Translations under genes and position numbers: made by a program
Shown here: positions 54,598 to 63,334 of the stretch, piece by piece
Layout: each line of letters begins with the position of its first letter
Numbering within the stretch: the first letter of the stretch is position 1
Notes under the pieces: model-generated
Told to the model about the DNA's origin: nothing
Seen by the model: the letters and a program-made list of their open reading frames with translations, nothing else
Databases searched by the model: none
Assembly: GCA_945913285.1 (NCBI GenBank)
Contig: CAMEDD010000002.1
Coordinates: forward strand, 105,902 to 169,901
Source: Candidatus Sulfopaludibacter sp. SbA3
GTDB lineage: Bacteria > Pseudomonadota > Alphaproteobacteria > Caulobacterales > Hyphomonadaceae
DNA: 64,000 bases
Direction: 5' to 3'

Positions 54598-55154
54598 GAA
54601 CTGTTTTCCGTCTGGCGGCCTTCGCGATCGTTGGTCTCTCGATCGCCGGAATCGCGTCTGCGGTTTCCTATTCGAAGCAGGACCGCGCCACGCTGCGCGC
54701 GCTCGACAAGATCACAGGCCGCTCGACCGACATCGTCGTCAAGCTTGGTCAGCCAGTGGTCTTCGGATCACTCAATATCGAGCTTCAGGCCTGCTTCCAG
54801 TCGCCGCCAGAAGAGGTGCCCGAAAGCGCCGCTTTTCTGCGCGTCTCATCGACACAGCCTGTGTCCGAAGAACAGCTTGAAGGCACTGAAGATGCGTCTG
54901 CTGAAACCGCCCAGCCGCTGATCTTTTCCGGCTGGATGTACGCGTCTTCGCCGGGCCTCAGCGCGCTCGAACATCCGGTTTACGATATCTGGGTGATCCG
55001 TTGCACGGCGCCTGCGCCCGTAAAACTGCCAGACCGCGTCACCATCCCGCTCGGTGAAGAACCGTTGACAGATGATGTGCCAGCGACGCTCTCGGGAACC
55101 GACGAGCCGCCGGTGATCGAAGAGGTCGTTCCGGAGCCTGAGCCGATCGACTGA
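54594..55154 (+). CDS. DUF2155 secreted protein
   Basis: A 186-residue exported protein. The signal peptide covers about residues 1-23. It is followed by the DUF2155 domain (RALDKITGRSTDIVVKLGQPVVFGSLNIELQACFQSPPEE...IFSGWMYASSPGLSALEHPVYDIWVIRC), whose conserved cysteines suggest a disulfide. The last 45 residues are a Pro/Glu-rich tail. The final 175 bases overlap, on the opposite strand, the 3' end of aat. It starts at ATGA overlapping mlaD. Confidence 0.85.
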   Translation: MRTVFRLAAFAIVGLSIAGIASAVSYSKQDRATLRALDKITGRSTDIVVKLGQPVVFGSLNIELQACFQSPPEEVPESAAFLRVSSTQPVSEEQLEGTEDASAETAQPLIFSGWMYASSPGLSALEHPVYDIWVIRCTAPAPVKLPDRVTIPLGEEPLTDDVPATLSGTDEPPVIEEVVPEPEPID

Positions 55155-55762
55155 CGCGCCTGTGGCGGGTGAAACGTCATCTTCAGTTTCAGCGCTGCGT
55201 CGAGGCGCGCGCGGAAATCTTCGCGCGAAACTTCGAACATCCCGAACTGATCGAGGTGCGGGTTGTGGAACTGGGCGTCCAGCAGCATGTAACCGCGATC
55301 AATCAGGTGAGCGACAAGGTGCACGAGCGCGATCTTCGAGGCATCGGTCGCGCGGCTGAACATGCTTTCGCCGAAGAACGCGCCGCCGAGCGCGACGCCA
55401 TAAAGGCCGCCGACGAGCTCTTCGCCGTCCCAGCATTCGACTGAGTGGGCATACCCGCGGCGATGCGCGAGGGTGTAAACGCTGATGATGCCGTCATTGA
55501 TCCAGGTCGTCGGCCGATCGGGGTGAGGCTCTGCGCAGGCTTCGATGACGCTCCGGAACGCCGTGTCGAACGTGACGCGGAACGGATCCTGACAGACCTT
55601 CCGCTTCAGGCGTTTGGGAATGTGAAAACCCCTTAGAGGCAGCAGGCCGCGACGCTCGGGGCTCATCAGGAAGAAACTCGGATTGTCCCGGGAATCTGCC
55701 ATCGGAAAGATGCCCTTCCGATAGAATTGCAGAAGGTCTTCAACAGAGAAGGGCGTGGCCAT
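54980..55762 (-). CDS. aat: Leucyl/phenylalanyl-tRNA--protein transferase
   Basis: Adds Leu or Phe to N-terminal Arg/Lys of proteins, making ClpS/ClpAP N-degrons. The canonical enzyme covers about residues 1-200: DLLQFYRKGIFPMADSRD, MSPERRGLLPLRGFHIPKRLKRK, TWINDGIISVYTLAHRRGYAHSVECWDGEELVGGLYGVALGGAFFGESMFSR and LLDAQFHNPHLDQFG. After that comes a Ser/Gly/Thr-rich tail of about 58 residues encoded entirely antisense to the DUF2155 gene, probably from loss of the original stop. The ATG at 55762 is chosen over a TTG 6 bases earlier. It follows accC by 44 bases. Confidence 0.93.
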   Translation of the reverse strand: MATPFSVEDLLQFYRKGIFPMADSRDNPSFFLMSPERRGLLPLRGFHIPKRLKRKVCQDPFRVTFDTAFRSVIEACAEPHPDRPTTWINDGIISVYTLAHRRGYAHSVECWDGEELVGGLYGVALGGAFFGESMFSRATDASKIALVHLVAHLIDRGYMLLDAQFHNPHLDQFGMFEVSREDFRARLDAALKLKMTFHPPQARQSIGSGSGTTSSITGGSSVPESVAGTSSVNGSSPSGMVTRSGSFTGAGAVQRITQIS

Positions 55763-55806
55763 CGGCAAGATATGGAGCGCGCCAGAAGCGCTGTAAACGC
55801 GCCGCC

Positions 55807-57195
55807 TCAGCCTTCGCTGGCCGCTTGCGCTTCTGCGGCTTTGGCGTCGGCGAGGAATTTCTCCAGCCAGTGGATGTTATAGTGGCCGGCGACGACATCG
55901 TCATTGTCCACAAGACGGCGATGCAGGTCGAGCGTCGTGAACACGCCGCCAACGACCATTTCCTGCAGTGAGCGCTTAAGGCGCATCAGGCATTCACGGC
56001 GTGTGCGGCCATGAACGATCAGCTTGCCGATGAGCGAGTCATAGTAGGGCGGGATGCGATAGCCTGCATACGCCGCGCTATCGAGGCGCACATCTGGGCC
56101 ACCTGGCGCATGGAACTCGGTGATGAGGCCGGGCGAAGGCACAAAAGTTTCGGGGTGCTCGGCATTGATACGGCACTCGATGGCGTGGCCGACGAGCATC
56201 ACGTCTTCCTGCCGGAACGATAGCGCCTTGCCTTCGGCGATGCGGATCTGTTCGCGCACAAGGTCGATGCCGGTAATCATCTCGGTGACCGGATGTTCGA
56301 CCTGCAGGCGGGTGTTCATTTCGATGAAGTAGAACTTGCCGTCCTCATACAGGAACTCGATCGTGCCGGCGCCGCGATAACCGATCTTCTGCATCGCGCG
56401 GGCGCAGATCATGCCAATTTCTTCGCGCTGGATCTGGTTGAGCGCGGGCGAGGGGGCTTCCTCGAAGACTTTCTGGTTGCGGCGCTGCAGCGAGCAATCG
56501 CGCTCCCACAAGTGAGCCACGTTGCCGTGAGTGTCTGCGATCACCTGGATCTCGATGTGACGCGGGCCTTGCAGGTATTTCTCGAGATAGACCGCGTCGT
56601 CGCCGAAAGCGGCCTTGGATTCGGTCTTTGCGGTCTTCACCGCATTCTCGAGGTCGGCCTCGGTCATCGCGAGTTTCATGCCGCGCCCGCCGCCGCCGGC
56701 TGAGGCTTTCACGAGTACGGGGTAACCGATTTTCTTGGCGGCCTTCTTGGCCTCCGAAATCGATTCGAGCGCGCCTTCGGAACCGGGCACGCAAGGAACT
56801 CCGGCAGCGATCATCGCCTGCTTGGCGGCGATCTTGTCACCCATGATGCGGATATGCTCCGCCGTCGGACCAATGAAGGCGATGCCGTGGGCTTCCACCA
56901 TTTCGGCAAACTGGGCGTTCTCTGAAAGGAAGCCGTAGCCAGGATGTATCGCATCGGCGCCGGTGATTTCTGCGGCCGCCAGGATGCGCGATTTCTTGAG
57001 ATAGCTTTCCGAAGATGGCGCCGGGCCAATGCAGACGCTTTCATCGGCAAGGCGCACGGCCATGGCATCCCGGTCGGCTTCTGAATGGACGACGACAGTG
57101 GACAAGCCCATTTCCTTGCATGCCCGGTGAATGCGCAGCGCGATTTCGCCGCGGTTGGCGATCAGAACTTTGCGGATGGGGCGGGGGTCGGTCAT
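55807..57195 (-). CDS. accC: Acetyl-CoA carboxylase, biotin carboxylase subunit
   Basis: ATP-dependent carboxylation of biotin on AccB, first step of fatty acid synthesis. The 462-residue ATP-grasp enzyme has [22 protein letters not shown], the ATP loop [55 protein letters not shown] and the C-terminal domain ending after [13 protein letters not shown]. Two bases separate it from accB. Confidence 0.97.
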   Translation of the reverse strand: MTDPRPIRKVLIANRGEIALRIHRACKEMGLSTVVVHSEADRDAMAVRLADESVCIGPAPSSESYLKKSRILAAAEITGADAIHPGYGFLSENAQFAEMVEAHGIAFIGPTAEHIRIMGDKIAAKQAMIAAGVPCVPGSEGALESISEAKKAAKKIGYPVLVKASAGGGGRGMKLAMTEADLENAVKTAKTESKAAFGDDAVYLEKYLQGPRHIEIQVIADTHGNVAHLWERDCSLQRRNQKVFEEAPSPALNQIQREEIGMICARAMQKIGYRGAGTIEFLYEDGKFYFIEMNTRLQVEHPVTEMITGIDLVREQIRIAEGKALSFRQEDVMLVGHAIECRINAEHPETFVPSPGLITEFHAPGGPDVRLDSAAYAGYRIPPYYDSLIGKLIVHGRTRRECLMRLKRSLQEMVVGGVFTTLDLHRRLVDNDDVVAGHYNIHWLEKFLADAKAAEAQAASEG

Positions 57196-57197
57196 GC

Positions 57198-57671
57198 CTA
57201 CTCGATCAGAACGAGCGGTTCGCCATATTCTACGGGCTGGGAATTCTGCACGTAGATCGCTTTGACGGTTCCTGGACGGTCAGCCTCGACCGGGTTGAAG
57301 GTTTTCATGGCCTCAACAAGCATGAGAATGTCGCCCTTCTTCACCTTGTCGCCGATATTGATGTAAGCTTTCGACTGGGGATCGGCGGACAGGTAAACCG
57401 TGCCGACCATCGGCGATTTGACGGCATGATCAGGCACAGCCGATGTGGCAGCGATCAGGCCAGGGCCTGCCGGGAGCGCGAGAGGCGCTGCTGGGGCTGC
57501 AGCTGGCGCTGGCGCGGCGACCGCGGCATGCACGACCTGGGCGGACTGGCGCGAGACGCGCACCTTGAGGCCATCATGCTCGATCTCGATTTCGCCGAGG
57601 TCTCCTTCACGGAGGATGGCGGCAAGCTCACGGATCAGCCCGGTGTCCAGCTTGTTTTTGGAAGTACTCAT
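57198..57671 (-). CDS. accB: Acetyl-CoA carboxylase biotin carboxyl carrier protein
   Basis: A 157-residue carrier: an N-terminal region ([29 protein letters not shown]), an Ala/Pro-rich flexible linker (about residues 45-75) and the biotinyl domain [47 protein letters not shown]. The biotin lysine is in EAMKTF; the residues after the Lys differ slightly from the usual MMN. Between aroQ (4 bases) and accC (2 bases). Confidence 0.95.
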   Translation of the reverse strand: MSTSKNKLDTGLIRELAAILREGDLGEIEIEHDGLKVRVSRQSAQVVHAAVAAPAPAAAPAAPLALPAGPGLIAATSAVPDHAVKSPMVGTVYLSADPQSKAYINIGDKVKKGDILMLVEAMKTFNPVEADRPGTVKAIYVQNSQPVEYGEPLVLIE

Positions 57672-57675
57672 GTTT

Positions 57676-58119
57676 TCAGCTCTCTTCCTGCCCGGAAAGC
57701 CGCAAGGCGGCTGTCAGTGCGAGTTCGTATCCAAAGGCACCTAGACCCGCGATCGTGGCGGTAGCAACGGGTGCAACATAGTTAACACGCCGAAAGGCCT
57801 CACGCGCTGCCGGATTTGACAGGTGCACTTCTATGGTCGGAATTTTGAGTGTTTTCAGGGCGTCGTGCAGTGCAATTGAAGTATGCGTATAAGCTGCGGC
57901 GTTAAGGATCAGGGCCGAGGCTTCGCGCCCCGCCTCCTGAACCCAACTGACAAGTTCGCCTTCGCTATTGGTCTGACGCGTGACAATTCCCGCCGCGCCC
58001 GGCTGCGACCGCAGCCGGGCATAAATATCTTCCAGGGTATCCCGGCCGTAAATCTCGGGCTCGCGTGTGCCGAGCAGATTGAGATTTGGCCCGCCTAGGA
58101 CATATACCGGTTTCGACAT
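57676..58119 (-). CDS. aroQ: 3-dehydroquinate dehydratase, type II
   Basis: Shikimate pathway dehydration of 3-dehydroquinate. The 147-residue product has the type II signature [19 protein letters not shown] (catalytic Tyr), [32 protein letters not shown] and [14 protein letters not shown]. The ATG at 58119 starts the conserved domain. First gene of aroQ-accB-accC-aat, a common alphaproteobacterial order. Divergent from thiS. Confidence 0.96.
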   Translation of the reverse strand: MSKPVYVLGGPNLNLLGTREPEIYGRDTLEDIYARLRSQPGAAGIVTRQTNSEGELVSWVQEAGREASALILNAAAYTHTSIALHDALKTLKIPTIEVHLSNPAAREAFRRVNYVAPVATATIAGLGAFGYELALTAALRLSGQEES

Positions 58120-58179
58120 GGGCCTCCGTTTGCGCTGGAACGCCGCGTGTTGCAAGAGGGCAACAGGTTGCAGGCTGCG

Positions 58180-58392
58180 ATGAAGATCACACTTAACGGC
58201 GAACCGCTCGATATTGCGCCTGGCACGACAGTGGCGATGCTGGTACTTCGCCTGTCGGGCGAGACGGGCCGGGACCCGCGCAGCGTCGCGGTGGAGCGAA
58301 ACCGGGAGATCGTGCCGAAGTCCGAACACGTCTCTACGGTGCTCGGCGAGGGCGACCAGATCGAACTCGTGCAGTTCGTGGGCGGCGGCTGA
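58180..58392 (+). CDS. thiS: Sulfur carrier protein ThiS
   Basis: A 70-residue ubiquitin-like protein with the start [25 protein letters not shown] and the essential C-terminal Gly-Gly (QFVGGG), which is thiocarboxylated to deliver sulfur to the thiazole. thiG follows after 116 bases. The 60-base gap upstream is too short for a TPP riboswitch. Confidence 0.93.
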   Translation: MKITLNGEPLDIAPGTTVAMLVLRLSGETGRDPRSVAVERNREIVPKSEHVSTVLGEGDQIELVQFVGGG

Positions 58393-58508
58393 AGAGCGCC
58401 GAAACCGTCCATAAACTGTCCACACGGTCAGCCCGACTTGTGACCGGCCCGGCCTGAATTTGAGCGGAGGCGTTGACGCGTCCGGCAAGGACGGCCAGAT
58501 CACCGCGC

Positions 58509-59294
58509 ATGTCCGAATTGCAATCCGACGACCCGCTCATCATTGCCGGCAAGGCTTATAGCTCACGCCTGATCGTGGGCACGGGCAAGTATGCCTCCTA
58601 CCAGCAGAATGCCGATGCGGCCCGCGCGGCGGGCGCGCAGATCGTAACCGTGGCGCTGCGCCGGGTGAACCTGTCGGACAGGACGCAGGAAATCCTCTCG
58701 GACTTCGTGAAGCCGACTGAGTTCACCTACCTGCCGAACACCGCGGGATGTTACACGGCTGAGGACGCGGTGCGCACCCTTCGGCTCGCGCGCGAGGCAG
58801 GCGGATGGAACCTCGTGAAGCTGGAAGTGCTGGCCGACCAGAAAACGCTGTACCCGAACATGCCGGAGACGTTGAAGGCCGCCGAAGCGCTGATCAAAGA
58901 TGGCTTCGAGGTGATGGTGTATTGTTCGGATGATCCGGTCTATGCGCGCCTGCTGGAAGAGGCGGGCTGCTGCGCGATCATGCCGCTCGGCTCGCTGATC
59001 GGTTCAGGCCTTGGCATCATGAACCCGGTAAACATCCGACTGATCGTCGAAGCAGCGCGCGTGCCGGTGATTGTCGATGCAGGTGTCGGCACCGCCTCCG
59101 ATGCGGCGATTGCCATGGAACTAGGGTGTGATGGGGTGCTGATGAATACCGCCATCGCGGTGGCCAAGGACCCGGTGCGGATGGCGCGGGGGATGAAGCA
59201 CGCGGTGATTGCCGGACGTGAAGCGTACCTTGCGGGACGGATGCCGAAGAAAATGTATGCCGATCCAAGCTCTCCGCTGGCCGGCCTCATCTAG
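58509..59294 (+). CDS. thiG: Thiazole synthase ThiG
   Basis: Forms the thiazole phosphate of thiamine from deoxyxylulose 5-phosphate, dehydroglycine and ThiS thiocarboxylate. The 261-residue TIM barrel has [13 protein letters not shown], the Schiff-base lysine in [28 protein letters not shown] and [29 protein letters not shown]. The ATG at 58509 ([20 protein letters not shown]) is the family start. Confidence 0.96.
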   Translation: MSELQSDDPLIIAGKAYSSRLIVGTGKYASYQQNADAARAAGAQIVTVALRRVNLSDRTQEILSDFVKPTEFTYLPNTAGCYTAEDAVRTLRLAREAGGWNLVKLEVLADQKTLYPNMPETLKAAEALIKDGFEVMVYCSDDPVYARLLEEAGCCAIMPLGSLIGSGLGIMNPVNIRLIVEAARVPVIVDAGVGTASDAAIAMELGCDGVLMNTAIAVAKDPVRMARGMKHAVIAGREAYLAGRMPKKMYADPSSPLAGLI

Positions 59295-59302
59295 GCCACC
59301 CC

Positions 59303-59944
59303 GTGATCCAGGCGCGCGACTTCGACCTTCTGGTCTTTGATTTTGACGGAACGCTGGCCAACAGCGCTGGTTGGTTCCGGTCGATCCTTCCGGACATCGC
59401 CAAGCGCTTTGGTTTTCGTTGTCCTGATACGGATGAACTGGAAGTGTTGCGGCACAAGCCACCGCGCGAAGTGATGCGCATCCTGAAAATTCCGGGCTGG
59501 AAGCTTGTGTTCATCGCGGTGCATGTGCGCAAGCTGGCTGCCAAAGCCGAGGCTTTCCCGCTGTTTGACGGGGTGCCTGAATTGCTTCAGCAGATTGCCG
59601 CCAACGGCATCCGCATTGCCGTCGTCTCGTCAAATTCTGAGGTCAATGTGCGCCGCGCGCTCGGGCCGGAGCTTAGCGCGAAGGTGTCCGCGTGGAGCTG
59701 CGGGGCGGGCATGTTCGGCAAGGCAAAGCATTTCCGCGCCGTTCTGCGCGAGCTCAATGTACCCCCGCAGAGGGCGCTCAGCGTGGGCGATGAAATCCGT
59801 GATATCGAAGCGGCGCGCGTTGTGGGGTTGAGGGCAGCTGCCGTGGCCTGGGGCTTTGGCATGAAACCATCCCTTGAAGCCGCGAAACCGGATGTCGTAT
59901 TCGAGACAGTGGTAGAGCTTCGGGACTTTCTGAGAACGACGTAG
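59303..59944 (+). CDS. HAD-superfamily phosphatase
   Basis: A 213-residue haloacid dehalogenase-type hydrolase of the phosphoglycolate-phosphatase-like group. Motif I is LLVFDFDGTLANS, motif II is VVSSNSE, a motif III lysine occurs around GKAKHF, and motif IV is SVGDEIRDIEAAR. A helical cap (about 20-85) lies between motifs I and II. GTG start at 59303, eight bases after thiG, so it may be co-transcribed; whether it serves thiamine metabolism or general phosphate-ester repair is unknown. Confidence 0.88.
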   Translation: MIQARDFDLLVFDFDGTLANSAGWFRSILPDIAKRFGFRCPDTDELEVLRHKPPREVMRILKIPGWKLVFIAVHVRKLAAKAEAFPLFDGVPELLQQIAANGIRIAVVSSNSEVNVRRALGPELSAKVSAWSCGAGMFGKAKHFRAVLRELNVPPQRALSVGDEIRDIEAARVVGLRAAAVAWGFGMKPSLEAAKPDVVFETVVELRDFLRTT

Positions 59945-59994
59945 GGTCCCTCACTCCGGCCTCTGTCCTGCGCGCAGGAACAGGAGAGAGGTGG

Positions 59995-61716
59995 TTATGC
60001 CTGCACCAGCCCGATTTCGCGGAGGCGTTCCATGAGGAAGTCCTGCGCGGTGATCGGCGGTTCGGCTTTGCCGCCTTCGTCGAGGCAGCCGGGCAGAGCC
60101 TCAATCCGGAAGTCCTGGTTAAAGTGCAGGAAGAACGGTGTCGAGTAACGCGGGAACTTCGAACGCTCCGGGGACGGATTAACGACGCGGTGCGTGGTCG
60201 AAGGCAGGATGCCGGCCGTGTAGCGCTGCAGCATGTCGCCGCAATTGATAACAAGAGCGCCGGGCGGCGGGTTGACCGCCAGCCATTCGCCAGACCGGTG
60301 CGCCACTTCGAGGCCTGCTTCTTCCGCGCCAAGAAGAAGTGTGATGACATTGATGTCCTCGTGGGCGCCAGCGCGCACCGAGCCTTCTGGCGGTGGATCC
60401 ATTTGCGGCGGATAATGCAGCAGGCGGAGTATCGAATTTCCGAAGTCCACCTTGTCCGCAAACCAGTCATCCGCGAGATCCAGGTGCAGGGCGACGGCCT
60501 TGAGAAGGTTTGCGCCGAATGCGTCCAGCGCTTCATAAAGCGCGCGCGTTGCCCGGTCGAAGTCCGGTACTTCGGTGACCGCCGGCGTGTCCTTCATGGA
60601 CGCACGATAGGGCGACTGAGGCGGCAAGGCGCGCCCGGAGTGCCAGAATTCCTTGAGGTCGGCCTGGGCCTTTCCCTTCGCATTTTCGGTGCCGAACGGC
60701 GTATAGCCGCGCTGACGGCCGCCGGGGGCGTCGTGGTACTTTTCCTTTGCGTCGGCCGGCAGGGCGAAAAAAGCTTTGGTTGCGGCCAGGTTGGCGTCAA
60801 TGGCGCTCTGCGCGACGGGATGGTCCGCAATGACGGCAAATCCGGTTTCACGGAACGAGCGGCCTAGGGCTGCGGCAAAGGCAGCCGGGTCCGAATGCCA
60901 GAGCGGATACGGGATCGGTTCGAAGTACTGGGTCATGAAATCAATCTGCCAGAAGCTCACTCTGACAGATAGGGGGCTCGTTAAAACCATACAAGTACAG
61001 CGGTTGCCGCCGCCCACATCGTAGAAGATGGAGAACTGAACCGGCAGCCCATTGCGGATAAACTGCTCGACGAACTGGTTCTGCTGCGAAATCCGGGTAC
61101 GCGGCACGTAGATCACGTCAAACCGGCGCAATGGCAGCCATGTGGCGAGCGACGGGTCATGCAGACCGGCGCGCACGTCAATCAGCGCCGAGCTGACTTT
61201 GCCGCCGGGCAGCCGCCGGATGAGGATGACGTCTTTCGCGGCCGCGTCGCGGGTCATGCCGCCTGCCATCAGGATAGCCTGGAGGGGGTCGATCTCGCCG
61301 GGCAGGTCGAACATGCCGGGCTCGCGCACTTCGCCGCCCACGAACACTTTCTGGGAGGCAAATTCGGTGGCGACGATGTCGAGGTCCGGATCGAGGAGTT
61401 CGCCGGCGAGCGCGTTGCGCAGGTCTGCTGCGAGTTCGTCAGGCGTGCGGGCCATGGCCATGACCGGCTCGGCCAGAGGCATGCGGACGCGGCCGTCGGG
61501 CGCTACGATGAGCTGGCGGGAGAGTTCCGGCGCCGTGTGGACGATGACTTCAATCTTGTCGCCTGGCGCCAGCATATAAACAGCGGCGGGCGTTTCGGGG
61601 CCAGACCAGAAGCCGGCCGGCAGCGCCGCTTCGCTTCCCGAAGTCGACGATGCGCACCCGTTCAGGCAAAGCGTCAATACAGTTGTGGCGAGGAAGATTG
61701 GGAGGCTGGCGCGCAT
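59995..61716 (-). CDS. Wza-like polysaccharide export lipoprotein fused in frame to a 2-oxoglutarate/Fe(II) oxygenase
   Basis: A 573-residue open frame with two unrelated parts. Residues 1 to about 236 are a polysaccharide-export protein: lipobox LNGC (C21), the Poly_export domain YMLAPGDKIEVIVHTAPELSRQLIVAPDGRVRMP, and an SLBB-like VFVGGEVREPGMFDLPGEIDPLQAILMAGG. Residues about 261-573, starting at an internal ATG (60936), are an isopenicillin-N-synthase-like oxygenase with the iron triad HED...H (AGAHEDINVITLL, STTHRVVNP) and the 2OG-binding RYS. The 25-residue joint looks like translated intergenic DNA. A cytoplasmic oxygenase on an exported lipoprotein would be odd, so two products from two starts are plausible. 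Confidence 0.8.
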   Translation of the reverse strand: MRASLPIFLATTVLTLCLNGCASSTSGSEAALPAGFWSGPETPAAVYMLAPGDKIEVIVHTAPELSRQLIVAPDGRVRMPLAEPVMAMARTPDELAADLRNALAGELLDPDLDIVATEFASQKVFVGGEVREPGMFDLPGEIDPLQAILMAGGMTRDAAAKDVILIRRLPGGKVSSALIDVRAGLHDPSLATWLPLRRFDVIYVPRTRISQQNQFVEQFIRNGLPVQFSIFYDVGGGNRCTCMVLTSPLSVRVSFWQIDFMTQYFEPIPYPLWHSDPAAFAAALGRSFRETGFAVIADHPVAQSAIDANLAATKAFFALPADAKEKYHDAPGGRQRGYTPFGTENAKGKAQADLKEFWHSGRALPPQSPYRASMKDTPAVTEVPDFDRATRALYEALDAFGANLLKAVALHLDLADDWFADKVDFGNSILRLLHYPPQMDPPPEGSVRAGAHEDINVITLLLGAEEAGLEVAHRSGEWLAVNPPPGALVINCGDMLQRYTAGILPSTTHRVVNPSPERSKFPRYSTPFFLHFNQDFRIEALPGCLDEGGKAEPPITAQDFLMERLREIGLVQA

Positions 61717-61847
61717 GGGCCCTGGCTTTCCTGCACTTGCACGAATGCAATTTTTGCTGACCGCAGAGATCGGCGTTAATGATTAAGGAAATATCAAACC
61801 GGTGATGCGCATCTTCACTGTGGATTTCATTGATGTCAGGATCCGAT

Positions 61848-63322
61848 ATGCCGCAGGCGGATGGTGATACGAGCGGTGCTGCGCCTCCGGCAGGACGCCG
61901 CTCCGGGCTCGTGCGCCCCCGTCTGAGCCCGCTTGATCTGGCGGTACAATTCTGGCGTGCGCGTTGGCTGATGATTGCTGTGTTCGTGCCGATTTTCGTA
62001 ATCGGCCTGGCGCTCGCTATGCTGTTACCGAGGACCTACACGTCGACTTCGCGGCTTCTGGTGTCGCTGGGCGACGAGTATGTGTATCGCCTGTCGGTGG
62101 GGCAGGGAGGCAACGCCAGCCTTGTTTCGCCTGAAGTCGAAGCGCTCGCTCAGTCCGAGATTTCACTGCTGGCGAGCCCGGTCGTGGCGAAGGCTGCGCT
62201 TGAGAAAGTGACGTTGAAAAAGGCGTATCCGGCCCTTGCGCGCAGCTGCAAGCCTGAGATGTGCGAACGGATGGGCATCGCCGCCGTTGCCGAGAATCTC
62301 AAGGCTGGCGGCGCCCCGAAGAACCTCGTCATCGTTGCGCAGTTCGAGCACAAGGATGCTGCGATCTCCGCGGAGATGCTTAATGCGATTGTTGATGCGT
62401 ACCTGAAATACCGCGCTGATGTTTTCACGGATAACCGCACCGACAGCTTCCGCGAGCAGCGTGAGCGCTTCGAGCGTGACCTTGCTGCTGAGGATGAAGC
62501 GATCCGCACCTACCTGCTCGAGAATAACCTGACCAACCTCGCAGCTGAGAGCGAGACCCTCCGGCAGCTTTACCAGGCGGCCAGCAATGAACTGCTCAAT
62601 GCGCAGTCCAGGTTGCGCCAGTCCGAAGCTCAGCTCTCGAACTATCGCTGGAAGCTGGAGACCATTCCGCCGGAGCAGGATCTCTTTGTGGATGATACCA
62701 GTCGGCAAACCTTGAGTGCGCTGAAGCTCGAACGCGAGGAGAAGCTTTTGCGTTACCGTGAAGGCTCGCGTATGATCCAGGATCTGGACAAACGGATTGC
62801 GCAGTCGGCGGCGTTTCTCGGTTCGCGCGAAGGGCCGGGCGGCATTGTACGCCGCGGGCCCAATCCGCTTTACCAGCAGGTCGAGGCGGCAATCGCAACG
62901 TTGCGCTCCGAAGTTCAGGCGCTGAGGAGCAAGGAGACTGAACTCAAATCCCAGATTGCAGCATTTGAAGTTCGCCAGCGGCGCATCCTTGCGCTTGAGC
63001 CCAATCTCCAGGAGATGCAGCGCAGCCGCGAAGTGGCCGAGCGCGCTGTTCGGGCGTTTGCCGATCGTGAAGTCGAAGAGCGCGCACGCAATGAACTCAC
63101 CCAGCGCAGTGTCAACAACATCCGGTTGCTCGAGCCTGCGACGGTGCCGGTGAAGGGGGCGAGCCTGAAGGTGCCGGCGGCGTCCTGGCGCTGCTGTTTG
63201 CCGGCTTCACGGCGCTTGTGGCAGGCCTGATGCGTACGTTCACACGTGCCGGTTTTGCGACGGCGGGCTCGGTCGAGCGCACGCTTGGCCTGCCTGTCCT
63301 TGCCACGATCCGGAAGTACTGA
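61848..63322 (+). pseudogene. Wzz/GumC-type polysaccharide chain-length protein, frameshifted near the 3' end
   Basis: Polysaccharide co-polymerase. TM1 (about residues 40-62), a Wzz domain (YTSTSRLLVSLGDEYVY...) and a long periplasmic coiled coil (about 180-420) run in one frame to about 63170. That frame then ends at a TGA after an unlikely tail (SWRCCLPASRRLWQA). Shifting by one base at about 63168-63176 restores the expected second membrane segment (GGVLALLFAGFTALVAGLMRTF) and a natural end, LGLPVLATIRKY, at 63322. Either a one-base deletion (mutation or sequencing error) or a natural frameshift. The ATG at 61848 has an AGGA site; one at 61833 is possible. Confidence 0.82.
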
Positions 63323-63334
63323 GTGTAGTTGAGT

